A stretch of 64,000 nucleotides of DNA from DASWNP01 sp036399175 (GTDB taxonomy: Bacteria; Acidobacteriota; Blastocatellia; Pyrinomonadales; Pyrinomonadaceae), in contig DASWNP010000003.1 in the NCBI GenBank assembly GCA_036399175.1, positions 159,269 through 223,268 of the forward strand, written 5' to 3'. Of this stretch, positions 27,201-35,015 are shown in pieces. The position numbers and the translations under genes are program-made. The first letter of the stretch is position 1, and the number at the start of each line of letters is the position of its first letter. The notes below the pieces were generated by a model, which was given only the letters and a program-made list of their open reading frames with translations, made no database searches and was not told the origin of the DNA.

Positions 27201-27615
27201 CGGCATGGAACGCTACAGCGCGATTCTTCAGGCCAACCGCGACCGCCTGCGCCCGATTCTGATGACGACCATCGCGCTCGTCGCAGGCATGATTCCGCTC
27301 GTCCTCGGCACGGGCGCGGGCGCAGCCACCAATCGCTCTATCGGCGTGCTCGTCGTCGGCGGTCAATCTTTGTGTCTGCTGCTGACGCTTCTGGCCGTCC
27401 CCGTCTTCTATTCGCTCTTTGAAGACGCGAAGGACTCGCGCGTCTGGAGCTACGCCGGCGCGGGCTACAACAACTTCAAGGGCGGCGCGGGACGCCGTCT
27501 CTCGGAAGCCTACGCGGGGCTGGTCGGTCTCTTCTCGCGCAAGCCCAAAGCGGGCGTGCCGGTTTCTCGTCAAACGGTAAAGGACAGCTATGTCGATCAA
27601 GCTTCAGGTGATTAA
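24202..27615 (+). CDS. RND-family multidrug efflux permease (HAE1, AcrB-like)
   Basis: 1137 residues with two repeats of transmembrane helix 1, a large periplasmic loop and five further helices. Family marks include the N terminus VRRPVFATVIILILTVVGGF, proton-relay acidic residues in GIVIDDAIVVLENIYR, and the second-half GIVKKNAILQIDHTNE. The pump exports drugs or lipophilic compounds by proton motive force, with the adaptor upstream and the TolC-type protein downstream. A hydrophilic insertion of about 58 residues (from residue 495, with TMEDGER, TMDDGRR and TMDEASP) interrupts the cytoplasmic loop between helices 6 and 7; it is encoded by hairpin element D. The gene overlaps the next by 26 bases. 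Confidence 0.93.
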   Translation: MQKLAEICVRRPVFATVIILILTVVGGFSFFTLGVDRFPKIDIPTVSVQTTNPGAAPQEIETEITDIIEGAVNTVPGIDEMRSTSSQGRSTVTINFNLEKDPDIATQEVRDKVSTVLNRLPETADPPIVRKSDPDSQPVLVYAISAPRSSVELTDLVQKQIQERIESADGVGEVVVFGGRQREIKVYIEPDRLRAFNLSVTEVSNALRQQNLELPGGRLDEGARTVTLRTLSRVQRVEDFNDIVVATRNGYAVKIRDIGRVEDSGVDPASAASLNGVPSVSLGIRKQSGANTIAVIQGVKQRMAEVLPLLPKDIKVVVTRDQSEFIETSLHAIEEHLIVGGLLAALIVFLFLWNFRSTVIAALAIPTSIISSFAIISALGYSLNQMTMLALTLMVGIVIDDAIVVLENIYRFVEEKGMHPYQAAVEGTREIGLAVMATTLSLLAVFIPVGFMYGIVGRFMSSFGLTSAAAIAVSLIVSFTLTPMLAARWIKPREQTMEDGERTMDDGRRTMDEASPSVATHHAQATADNTQTVTDNAQTTNEPSSIVHRPSSEGSKSGRFYRPIDRSYMWMLRWSMAHRWVVVIICVVVVASIWPLYKYVGYNFLPDEDESAFQVSLRAPQGTSLAATQSILDRIARDVREQIPGVQNTLVNAGGFGGGGQPNVGSVQVSLKPVKEREFSQADLIQKTRDMIRKRKYPKEYVIGASGASSIGASISGGGGGRGGASLGLFISGPDIKKLDEYSNKLVERIKKDENFRDADRSLQLSSPEVRIIIDRQRAADLGVRAGDVAQALNTLAAGARVTTYSEGSDQYDVVVRAGEEFRRTRENLSNFTVTSSSGGTVGLEKLVRLEEGESPASIDRLNRQRQVTISASLAPNGSESEGLAAVQRYAQELNLEPGYRTGVTGQSKELQRANQSFMLAFLLSFIFMYLILAAQFESFIHPVTILLTLPLSIPFALLSTLIAGQRLNIFSALGILLLFGIVKKNAILQIDHTNELRAHGMERYSAILQANRDRLRPILMTTIALVAGMIPLVLGTGAGAATNRSIGVLVVGGQSLCLLLTLLAVPVFYSLFEDAKDSRVWSYAGAGYNNFKGGAGRRLSEAYAGLVGLFSRKPKAGVPVSRQTVKDSYVDQASGD
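25684..25858. repeat. Heptad hairpin element D (GGACGAT type), in-frame in the RND permease
   Basis: ACGATGG heptads at 25684-25739 face four exact CCATCGT units at 25828-25858. The central part (about 25762-25826) is itself a degenerate heptad array of ACGCACA type. GCTTCG follows the left arm at 25741. The 175-base element is translated without a stop inside the pump gene. Confidence 0.88.
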
Positions 27616-30004
27616 AGAGAGACGCCCGGCGCGTCGCAGAGTTGGTTTGAAGAGGCTGCGCTCGGCGGCAGCGTCGTTGCTCGTCGCGGGCGTGCTGCTT
27701 GCGTCTGCGCCCGCCTCCGCGCTCGCGCAGACGAGCGGCGCCACAGGGCAAAGCACGCGTTCTTCGACGCCGCAGCAGTCGCCGCCAGCCGGTACAACCT
27801 CGACGCAGACGCAGCAACAGCAGCGACCCGGCTCGCCGCCGCCCGCGACTACTCAGCTTCCGCCCAACTCTTCGTCAGCGCCCGTGCGCCCCGAAAACGA
27901 AGTGCAGCAGAGCACGCAGCCGCAGACCGGCGTCGAACAGCAGCGCCAGCAGACCACTCCCAACACGCAGGGGCCGCGTCCGCCCTCGCCGCAAATCGAG
28001 CCCACGACACAGCCCGTCGCGCCCGGCCAAGCGCCGCAAACCTCTACGCCCGCCGGCACAACTACTGCGCCGCAGACCGGAACGACTCAAAGCAGCGGCG
28101 CACCGACCGCCGCCGGAGCATCGACCGGCACAACGCCCGGCCAGAACGTCGGCGTCTCAGCCGGAATCGCGCCCGCAGAGCTGCCGTCCGACCCGCCGCC
28201 CATCGCGCCCAATTTTGAAGCGCCGCCTCGCCCTCTGCCGAGCGCCGAGCGCGTCGGCGTGGACATCACCAACCAGACGCCGCTCACCCTGAATCAGGCC
28301 ATCGCGCTCGCGCTTCAGAACAACAACGACATCGACGGCTCGCGCATCGACGTGCAGATAGCCGAGTTCAACCTGAACGCCGCGCGCGGCGTCTACGACC
28401 CGGTCTTTGCGTCTGAAAATTATTTCGAGAGCCGCGTTACGCCGACCAGCTCGACTCTCGGCGGCGCGCAGAACGGCTCGGTCAAGCAGACGGAGGCGAC
28501 CGGCTCGGCGCGCGTCGGCGGCTTCTCGCCCTTTGCCGGAGGCGCTTACCAGCTCGACTTCTCTTCGACGCGCCTGACGACCAACAACCAGAACGTCACG
28601 CTCAATCCGCAGTTCCCGACCGCGCTCACCCTCAACTACACGCAGCCGCTCCTGCGCGGCCTACGCTTCGACCAGAATCGTCGCCAGATAGAGATTGCCA
28701 AGAAGAACCTGAGCCTGACCGATTCGCAGTTTCGACAGCGCGCCATCGAAGTTATCTCGCAGGTCGAGCAGTCTTACTGGGACTTGGCCTTCGCCCTGAG
28801 AAACTTGCAGGTGCAGATTGACGCCGTCAGGCAGGCGCGCATCCAGGTCGAGAGCAACCAGCGACTCGTCGCGCAAGGGGTGCTCGCGCCCATCGACATC
28901 GTCGCCGCCAATACGCAGGTGACGACCTTCGAGCAGAGCGTCTACACCGCGCAGGAAGCCGTCACGCGCGCCGAGAACACGCTCAAAACTCTGATTCTCC
29001 CCGACCGCACGGCCGCACTCTGGTCGCGCCCCTTAACGCCCGTCACACCCGTCAACCTCGAAGCGCCGCGCGTCGCGCTCGACGTTGCCGTGGGCGCTGC
29101 TATCAACAATCGACCCGAGCTGGCGCAGCTACAGACCAGCGCCGAAATCAACCAGATAGACGTGCGCTACTTCCGCGACCAGACCAAGCCGCAGATTGAC
29201 CTAGTCGGCACTTACACCGCCGTCGGCCTCTCCGGCATCCCGACGCAGGCCGCAACGGGCGGCGGCACGAGCGCAAACGCCGCGCTTCGCGCACGCGTCA
29301 ACGAGCTTTCCACGCTCGCCGGTCTGCCGCCGCTTGAGACCACCACCGGCGGCAGCACGCTCACGCCCAACCTCGTCGGCGGCTACCCGAAGTCGCTCTC
29401 AAATTTGCTTCAACAGGATTACCCGACCTATCGCGTCGGCGTCCGCGTCTCGCTTCCTTTCCGCAATCGTACTGCTGAGGCCAATCTGGGACGCGCGCTC
29501 GCCGAAGGCAGCCGCGTGCAGAATCTCCGCGCACAGGCCGAACAAATAATCGAGGCCGACGTGCGCAACGCCACGCAGGCGCTGCGCTCAGCCGAAGCGC
29601 GCCTCGCCTCCGCCGCCGCCACGCGCTCTTCAGCCGAGCAGCAGTACGAGAGCGAGCAGCGCCAGTTCCGCGCAGGCACGACCACGCTCTTCCTCGTTCT
29701 CCAACGTCAGACCGAGCTGCTCAACGCGCGCGGGCGCGAGCTACAGGCGCAGACCGACCTCAACAAAGCCATCGCCGAATTTCAGCGTGCCACCGGCAAC
29801 ACGCTTGCCGCCAACAACGTCGCCCTGCGCACCGACACGCCCACGCGCGAGCTTGAGATACGACCTACTTCAAACACCAGCGCCGCGAACGCCGACGCAA
29901 CTGTCGCCGCGCCCGTCTCTCTCTCCGTCTCGACCGACGCGAGCCCTGCTGCGCCTCCGACCGACTCCAAGTCGTCAAACCAAGCGCATCCCGATGGCAA
30001 GTGA
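27590..30004 (+). CDS. TolC-family outer membrane efflux protein with long Pro/Gln/Thr-rich N-terminal linker
   Basis: About 804 residues. A signal peptide (ending ASALAQ) is followed by about 175 low-complexity residues rich in Pro, Gln and Thr. Two TolC-type halves then contain TPLTLNQAIALALQNNNDID, long coiled-coil helices (SQVEQSYWDLAFALRNLQVQ) and beta strands. A short disordered tail closes the protein. The protein forms the outer-membrane exit duct for the RND pump. The start lies inside the pump gene and the end overlaps the following lipoprotein gene, so the operon is tightly coupled. The N-terminal linker is far longer than in classical TolC. Confidence 0.88.
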   Translation: MSIKLQVIKERRPARRRVGLKRLRSAAASLLVAGVLLASAPASALAQTSGATGQSTRSSTPQQSPPAGTTSTQTQQQQRPGSPPPATTQLPPNSSSAPVRPENEVQQSTQPQTGVEQQRQQTTPNTQGPRPPSPQIEPTTQPVAPGQAPQTSTPAGTTTAPQTGTTQSSGAPTAAGASTGTTPGQNVGVSAGIAPAELPSDPPPIAPNFEAPPRPLPSAERVGVDITNQTPLTLNQAIALALQNNNDIDGSRIDVQIAEFNLNAARGVYDPVFASENYFESRVTPTSSTLGGAQNGSVKQTEATGSARVGGFSPFAGGAYQLDFSSTRLTTNNQNVTLNPQFPTALTLNYTQPLLRGLRFDQNRRQIEIAKKNLSLTDSQFRQRAIEVISQVEQSYWDLAFALRNLQVQIDAVRQARIQVESNQRLVAQGVLAPIDIVAANTQVTTFEQSVYTAQEAVTRAENTLKTLILPDRTAALWSRPLTPVTPVNLEAPRVALDVAVGAAINNRPELAQLQTSAEINQIDVRYFRDQTKPQIDLVGTYTAVGLSGIPTQAATGGGTSANAALRARVNELSTLAGLPPLETTTGGSTLTPNLVGGYPKSLSNLLQQDYPTYRVGVRVSLPFRNRTAEANLGRALAEGSRVQNLRAQAEQIIEADVRNATQALRSAEARLASAAATRSSAEQQYESEQRQFRAGTTTLFLVLQRQTELLNARGRELQAQTDLNKAIAEFQRATGNTLAANNVALRTDTPTRELEIRPTSNTSAANADATVAAPVSLSVSTDASPAAPPTDSKSSNQAHPDGK

Positions 30005-30725
30005 GATGACAACTGACTTGAAGGCAACCGATCTGAAGACGAGAGACCTTCGACCACGTTCTCTTTCATGCAACAAGCGCGGTGCTTCGTTCGTCGCGCT
30101 TCGCGCTTTCACGCTCGGCGCGCTCCTGCTCCTGGCGGCGTGTCAATCGAAAGTTGAGAGTGATGCGACTGACGCGCGCGGGATTATCGTCGTCAACGCC
30201 CCGGCTGCGGGCGAGGTTCGGCGCGTGCTCGTGAGTGAAGGGATGCAGGTGGAAGCGGGCACGCCGGTCGTCGAGATTGCCGTCCCCGTCGAGATGCGCG
30301 GCCTGTCGCAGCCGCAGGCGACCGAAGACCCGCAGGCGCGTGCGCGCCGAAGCGTCGGCGCGGCGCAGGGCGAGATAGAAGCGGCCAGAGCCGAGGTCGT
30401 CCGCACGGAGGTCGAGGTGCAACGCCTCACTCCGCTCGTCTCTTCGGGCGCGGCGACCGAGGCGCAGCTCGACGGCGCTCGCGCCGAATACGAACGCGCG
30501 CAGCAGCGTTTGCAGCGCGCTCAAAGCTCTGCGCAGGAAGCTCAGGCCGGACTCGTCGCCGCACGTCAGCCCGGACGAAACTCCGCGCCGCCCACCGTGC
30601 TCGCGCCCTCCGAACAGCTCGTCACCGCCAACGCCACCTCCGCCGGAACAGTCAGCGCCGTCAGCGCACGCGTCGGCCAACGCGTCAACGCCGGGCAGCC
30701 CCTCGCCACCCTGCGCGCTAACTAA
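29994..30725 (+). CDS. Lipoprotein with HlyD-like lipoyl/coiled-coil fold
   Basis: About 243 residues. The export signal ends in LLLLAACQSK, a lipobox. Then comes a lipoyl-type half (NAPAAGEVRRVLVSEGMQV), a coiled-coil hairpin (EAARAEVVRTEVEVQRLTPL) and the second lipoyl half (ATSAGTVSAVSARVGQRVNA). It is a minimal adaptor without beta-barrel or membrane-proximal domains. ATG at 29994 overlaps the TolC gene by 11 bases; ATG at 30006 is an alternative. As the second adaptor-like protein of the efflux operon it may modify or stabilise the complex, which is inference. Confidence 0.75.
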   Translation: MASEMTTDLKATDLKTRDLRPRSLSCNKRGASFVALRAFTLGALLLLAACQSKVESDATDARGIIVVNAPAAGEVRRVLVSEGMQVEAGTPVVEIAVPVEMRGLSQPQATEDPQARARRSVGAAQGEIEAARAEVVRTEVEVQRLTPLVSSGAATEAQLDGARAEYERAQQRLQRAQSSAQEAQAGLVAARQPGRNSAPPTVLAPSEQLVTANATSAGTVSAVSARVGQRVNAGQPLATLRAN

Positions 30726-30790
30726 AGCCGGACGAAAGCACGCTCGCTTTGACTACGCGACTGAACCGTTTGAACCGATACGATCAGCAG

Positions 30791-31177
30791 ATGAGCCGAA
30801 CTCTTCCAGACCAGACGCTTACAGACGACGCCTTCAACATCGGCGCGAACGAGCAGCGCAAACGGCGTCTGCTCGGCATCGTCTCGCTCACAATCGGCGT
30901 CGCCGCCGCCTTCGTCCTCGTCATCTTCGGCGCGCCCTGGTGGTCTCGCGCAGTCATCTTCTTCCCCGTCTGGATGGCAGGCTTAGGATTGATGCAGGCG
31001 CGCGAAAAGACTTGAATCGCGCTGGCCGCGCGCGGGACGCGCAACCTCGACCACGGCGAAGAAACTCTCGACGACATCAGTCTCGTAGAGCGTCTGCGCG
31101 ATAAAGCACGACGCATCAACCGCCGCGCCCTCATTACCGCGCTCGTCATCATCCTGCTCGCCCTCGTCTTTCCCTAA
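30791..31177 (+). pseudogene. Small two-part membrane protein gene interrupted by in-frame TGA
   Basis: The frame opens at ATG 30791 and encodes two transmembrane segments (LGIVSLTIGVAAAFVLVIFG; RAVIFFPVWMAGLGLMQ). It reaches TGA at 31013-31015, then continues in the same frame to TAA at 31175-31177 with a conserved-looking segment (LAARGTRNLDHGEE) and a third hydrophobic helix (ALITALVIILLALVFP). Related small proteins, as I remember them, read ...KTCV... here, so TGA stands where Cys is expected. This is either a recent nonsense mutation or selenocysteine recoding; a GC-rich GCGCG/CGCGC stem lies about 16 bases downstream. It follows the efflux operon by 65 bases. Confidence 0.6.
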
Positions 31178-31184
31178 ACGTCTT

Positions 31185-31874
31185 TCAAAGCAGATTGAGG
31201 AGAACGTCTGCGAGTTGCGACGGTCTTGAAAGGTAAGGGCAATGCCCGCCGGAAAGCTCAATCGGCTCGACCCGGAGGCGTTCGCGCGCCGTGCGGCGCG
31301 ACCACTCTGGAGTGATTGTTCGGTCGTCTGAGCAGACGATGTAAGAAGAGGGAACTGCGGGCAGGGCTTCGAGCGGGAAAATCTCCGTCATCGCTCTTTC
31401 GGCATACATCCTCGTTCTGGTCGCCAGCCCCAGCTCCGTCGCTTCGGGCTCGCAATCGTGGAAGAGAAAATTTATCGCCACCTCGTCGTCGGTCGAAGGG
31501 TCTCTGCCAGCCCTGAAGGCCGCCAGCCATTCAGCGTCGAGCATGTCGGGGTCGGCGGCGAGTTGCGCCCTGATGCTTGTTCCCGGCTTCGGAATCAAAG
31601 CGGCGAGATAAACCAGACGGTGAACCGGACGCAAGCCCGGCACGAGCGGGATGAACATGCCGCTCGCAGAATGCCCGACCAGCACGACATCGTCCTCAGT
31701 ATTTTCCAAAGCCTGAGCGATAACCTCTGCGTACCTCGTCGCGCTCGCGTCGGGCTCATCGACGGGCAGGCTCGGCGTAATCGTCCGATGCCCATGCTTC
31801 TCAAGCTCCGGCAGCAGCAGCTTCCAGCACAGAGGATTCTGCGTTGAGCCGTTAACCAGACAAAATGTGCTCAT
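31185..31874 (-). CDS. Alpha/beta hydrolase
   Basis: About 229 residues with the alpha/beta hydrolase pattern: STFCLVNGSTQNPLCWKLLL for the first strand and oxyanion region, nucleophile Ser in VVLVGHSASG, acid in VCSDDRTITP, and catalytic His in SGGHCPYLS. It resembles the salicylate-esterase/hydroxynitrile-lyase branch (pheophorbidase-like), so a small ester or lactone is a likely substrate. ATG at 31874 is preferred because AAAGGAAGC lies a few bases upstream. It is 27 bases downstream of a cytidine deaminase on the same strand and the two are probably co-transcribed. Confidence 0.78.
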   Translation of the reverse strand: MSTFCLVNGSTQNPLCWKLLLPELEKHGHRTITPSLPVDEPDASATRYAEVIAQALENTEDDVVLVGHSASGMFIPLVPGLRPVHRLVYLAALIPKPGTSIRAQLAADPDMLDAEWLAAFRAGRDPSTDDEVAINFLFHDCEPEATELGLATRTRMYAERAMTEIFPLEALPAVPSSYIVCSDDRTITPEWSRRTARERLRVEPIELSGGHCPYLSRPSQLADVLLNLL

Positions 31875-31901
31875 TAGCTTCCTTTCCATCCCGGAGCATC
31901 G

Positions 31902-32294
31902 TTAAAACGCTTCATCCCAGGGATGCGGCAAAAGCTCCCGGAGTCTCAACGTCCTGTCGCTCGCCAGTAAAACCTCCGTACGCTCCATGTTGCTCTTATC
32001 AATCTGGCGCATAAACTCCCTGCACCTGCCGCACGGCGGGAGAATCGTCCCATCACCCAGAACGGCCACGATTTTCCGTATGCGCTGCTCGCCCTGCGTG
32101 ACCATAGATGCAATCGCGCTATGCTCGGCACAGAAACCAATCCCGCTGCCCGTATCAATACAGACGCCCACATGAAGATTACCCTTCTCGGTCAACAGGG
32201 CACACCCCACGTTGCCGACTGTGCACCCGTGCCCAATCTCCCTCGGATTAACCACCGCCCGAGCCTTCTCAATCAACTCTTCGTTGTTCATCAT
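31902..32294 (-). CDS. Cytidine deaminase-like protein
   Basis: About 131 residues with both zinc motifs of the family: CAEHSAIASM, with the catalytic Glu, and PCGRCREFM. The N-terminal GHGCTVGNVGCALLTEKGNL and the length match homotetrameric cytidine or blasticidin-S deaminase-type enzymes. It would deaminate cytidine or a related nucleoside in pyrimidine salvage; the exact nucleoside cannot be told. In-frame starts are ATG at 32294 and 32291 and TTG at 32318; a GAGGG site favours the ATGs. Local base composition is more AT-rich than the window average. Confidence 0.82.
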   Translation of the reverse strand: MMNNEELIEKARAVVNPREIGHGCTVGNVGCALLTEKGNLHVGVCIDTGSGIGFCAEHSAIASMVTQGEQRIRKIVAVLGDGTILPPCGRCREFMRQIDKSNMERTEVLLASDRTLRLRELLPHPWDEAF

Positions 32295-32401
32295 GTTCTG
32301 TGCAATCCCTCTATTCAACGCACAAAAGAGCAGTACAAGGGTTGAGTAAAAGTGTCAGCCATTAAATTACAGCCGGATAAAGTGGGATAGCGGTCAATGC
32401 T

Positions 32402-32854
32402 TTACCATTGAGTAGCTGCGGCGAGAATCAATTTGCGATAGCCAAACTGTTGGGCTGTTCTAATCCGATGACATTTACAACAACGAACATCGCATTTTTG
32501 TATCTCAGCGAAAATGCTCGCCCAGCTACAACCCATTCTAATCATGTTACAGATGGAGTTACGTTTACGTCCTCGAACATGGTCGAACTCTAAAACCACT
32601 GGGTTGTCTTCTCCGCAATCAACGCATGGATGTTGGCGCAGATAGTGGATAATCAGCTTGATAGTCTCGACTTCCTCTCTTCTTCTACGAGCGACGACAT
32701 TAGCGACGTGATGAGCTTTGTTCTTCTCATACCACCTGTCCTGAATCAACTTTTTGCATGTCCGGCAAGTCGTCTGTAAACCATCTCTTCGAGCATTATT
32801 CTTCGCAAACTCAGACAAGGCTTTGTCTCGATGGCATGAGGGACAATGTTTCAT
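32402..32854 (-). CDS. Small HNH-type zinc-finger endonuclease-like protein
   Basis: About 150 residues. Two Cys pairs near the N terminus (CPSCHRDK and CRTCKK) form a ribbon. A C-terminal HNH-like core follows: CVDCGEDNPVVLEFDHV and KCDVRCCKCHRIRTAQQ. The Asn of the usual CANCHR element is replaced by Lys, so catalytic competence is uncertain. The coding region is clearly lower in GC than its neighbours and lies 84 bases from a tRNA-Lys gene, which suggests a transferred, possibly homing, element. ATG at 32854 is chosen at the start of the conserved Cys ribbon. Confidence 0.65.
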   Translation of the reverse strand: MKHCPSCHRDKALSEFAKNNARRDGLQTTCRTCKKLIQDRWYEKNKAHHVANVVARRRREEVETIKLIIHYLRQHPCVDCGEDNPVVLEFDHVRGRKRNSICNMIRMGCSWASIFAEIQKCDVRCCKCHRIRTAQQFGYRKLILAAATQW

Positions 32855-32895
32855 GTGGTAAGTATAGCAGGAAGGAATATTAGAGAGAGAAAGCA

Positions 32896-32928
32896 AAAAA
32901 ACCGGATAGCCTTGAAGGCTACCCGGCT
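32896..32928 (-). terminator. Rho-independent terminator after tRNA-Lys
   Basis: On the minus strand, GCCGGGTAGCCTT and AAGGCTATCCGGT form a stem with G-T tolerance, followed by a run of seven T. It lies ten bases beyond the tRNA 3' end. Confidence 0.85.
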
Positions 32929-32938
32929 GATGAAAATA

Positions 32939-33011
32939 TGAGCCGACCTGGGCTCGAACCAGGGACCCGCAGATTAAGAGTCTGCTGCTCTACCAACTGA
33001 GCTATCGGCCC
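32939..33011 (-). tRNA. tRNA-Lys (CUU)
   Basis: A 73-base cloverleaf on the minus strand: acceptor GGGCCGA with TCGGCTC (one G-T pair), D-arm TAGCTCAGTTGGTAGAGC, anticodon stem GCAGA/TCTGC with loop CTCTTAA giving CUU, T-arm with GGTTCGAGC, discriminator A. The CCA end is not encoded. Confidence 0.96.
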
Positions 33012-33103
33012 ATCGCGGAAAAAATCTAACCGTTTCCTTCCGGCGCTGTCAAGGCGCGAGAAAAGGGTTCTGAGCCGGGCTGCTCTCCGACGCCGCGCGG
33101 GCT

Positions 33104-34813
33104 TTAGTTTTCGGCGCGCTCATCGGAGAGCGGCTTATCAACGAGGGGACGCCGGGCGGCGTTGGCGACCTCGCTGGAGGTGACGAAGATGGTGCGGACG
33201 ATGCGCTCCATCTTGCGGTAGTCGATTTTGTCGGGCGAGTCGGAGGGTTTGTGATAGTCCTCGTGCTCGCCGTCGAAGTAGAAGATGATGGGGATGCCTT
33301 TCCTGGCGTAGTTGAAGTGGTCGCTGCGATAGAAGAAGCGGTTGGGGTCGGCGGGGTCGTCGTAGCGATAGTTGAAGTCGAGCTTGAGATAGGAGCGGTT
33401 GACGCGGTCGCTCAGGTCTCCAAGCTCGGTGCTCATCTCCCTTGAGCCGATAACGTAAATTTCGTTCGCGCCGGAAAGGTCTCGGTTCAAGGGGTTGGTG
33501 TCGCCGGGCTGCTTGCTTCTGCCAATCATGTCGATGTTGAACTGCGCGACTATCTGCTTGAGCGGCACGGTCGGATATTCCGTGTAGTATTCCGAGCCCC
33601 AGAGCCCTTTCTCTTCGCCGGTGTGCCAGATGAAGAGGAGCGAGCGCTTGGGGCGCGGGCCGCGCGCGAAAGCTTCGGCGAGGGCGAGCAGAGAGACCGT
33701 GCCGGAGCCGTCGTCGTCTGCGCCGTTGTAGATTTTGTCGCCGTTTTTGTCGGCGCGTCCGACGCCGACGTGGTCGTAGTGAGCGCCGAAGGCGACGTAC
33801 TCTTTCTTGAGACTGGAGTCAGAGCCTTCAAGCAGGGCGACGACGTTCTGAGTGGTCGCGGTCTTAGTGTTGGACGTGACCTTGAAGCTGAGCCGCTTGT
33901 TCGTGTCGAGGGCGAAGGCAGCGCCGGGCTGGCGCGCGTTGATGTTCCTGATAAGCTCTTCGCCCGTCACTTGCTCTCTGTCGAAGAGAAGCTTGGCTAT
34001 CTCAGCCGAAGGAATCAGCGTGGGCACGCCCTCAGTCGCAGACGCTTCGAGGCGGGTGGGCTTGAAGCTGTCGCTGCCCGTGTTGTTGAGATAGCGCGCG
34101 ATGCGGAAGACCCTTTCGAGATTACGCGGAATTATCACGAGACCGGCAGCGCCGTTCTTGCGCGCGTAGCTGGCGGCATCCTCCCAGTTTCCTTCGCCCG
34201 CCTTGCCCTTCAACTCGCCGCGCGCCACGCCCTCGGGCAGCACGCCGCTTGAGACGACGATTATCTTGCCGCGCACGTCGAGGCCGCGATAGGCGTCCAC
34301 CTTCTTCGACTTGACGACGTAGCCGTGACCGGCGTAGACGAGCGAACCGGCGGCCTCCCCGCTCGCATTGCCGGTGAGAAAGTCGTCGCCGTACTTTAAG
34401 ACTCGACCTTGAAACTCGGCGGAGGTCTTCGAGGGGTCGGCCTTGAAGCTCTCAAGCTCGATGCGCTGGAAGTATGTGCCTTTGTCGCCGCCGGGCTTGA
34501 GCTTGAGCGCGGCCATTTTGTCGGCGATGTATTTGGCCGTCGCGTCGAGACCGGGCGAGGGCGTGTTGCGCCCGGCCATCTCATCCGAGGCGACGACGTA
34601 GAGGTGCTCTTTCAGACGAGCCGCCGTGATAGTCTCCGCCGCTTCGAGGGTGGCTGCGCTCAGTGCGACGGGCGCGGAAGAAGCTTTGGCGGTGGCGCGC
34701 GCCGAAGCGGTCGTCGAAGTGTTGTTCGCCGCTCGCTGCGCCTGTATGGCAGAGAGCGGCAGGGCGGCCAGCAAGCTAATCAGCAGCAGACCGGCCAAAG
34801 GAAATCTACGCAT
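33104..34813 (-). CDS. Secreted M28-family zinc aminopeptidase with PA domain
   Basis: About 569 residues. A signal peptide (LAGLLLISLLAALPLSAIQA) is followed by a protease-associated domain inserted near residues 160-300. The M28 catalytic core carries the two-zinc ligands in order: GAHYDHVG, NGADDDGSG, HTGEEKGLWG (catalytic Glu and ligand), NIDMIGR and RSDHFNYARKG. The enzyme removes N-terminal amino acids from peptides in the periplasm or outside. ATG at 34813 has GGAGG five bases upstream. It stands alone between a tRNA gene and a membrane-protein gene. Confidence 0.9.
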   Translation of the reverse strand: MRRFPLAGLLLISLLAALPLSAIQAQRAANNTSTTASARATAKASSAPVALSAATLEAAETITAARLKEHLYVVASDEMAGRNTPSPGLDATAKYIADKMAALKLKPGGDKGTYFQRIELESFKADPSKTSAEFQGRVLKYGDDFLTGNASGEAAGSLVYAGHGYVVKSKKVDAYRGLDVRGKIIVVSSGVLPEGVARGELKGKAGEGNWEDAASYARKNGAAGLVIIPRNLERVFRIARYLNNTGSDSFKPTRLEASATEGVPTLIPSAEIAKLLFDREQVTGEELIRNINARQPGAAFALDTNKRLSFKVTSNTKTATTQNVVALLEGSDSSLKKEYVAFGAHYDHVGVGRADKNGDKIYNGADDDGSGTVSLLALAEAFARGPRPKRSLLFIWHTGEEKGLWGSEYYTEYPTVPLKQIVAQFNIDMIGRSKQPGDTNPLNRDLSGANEIYVIGSREMSTELGDLSDRVNRSYLKLDFNYRYDDPADPNRFFYRSDHFNYARKGIPIIFYFDGEHEDYHKPSDSPDKIDYRKMERIVRTIFVTSSEVANAARRPLVDKPLSDERAEN

Positions 34814-35015
34814 GAGTCCTCCAAGAATAGAGCCTGTTTCGTCGAACAATAAATTGCAGGGAAACGATTGGCTTAGATGATAAACGGAAGAGAGCGCGTT
34901 TGCCAGTCGCGGCGGCGCGCGCGTCCGTCTTGAAGTCGGATGTCCTGTGCGTTGATTTTTAAAGCCGCAGCGACGCCGGAGAATGAGAGACTGAAAGCGA
35001 GAGAAACCGACGCCC

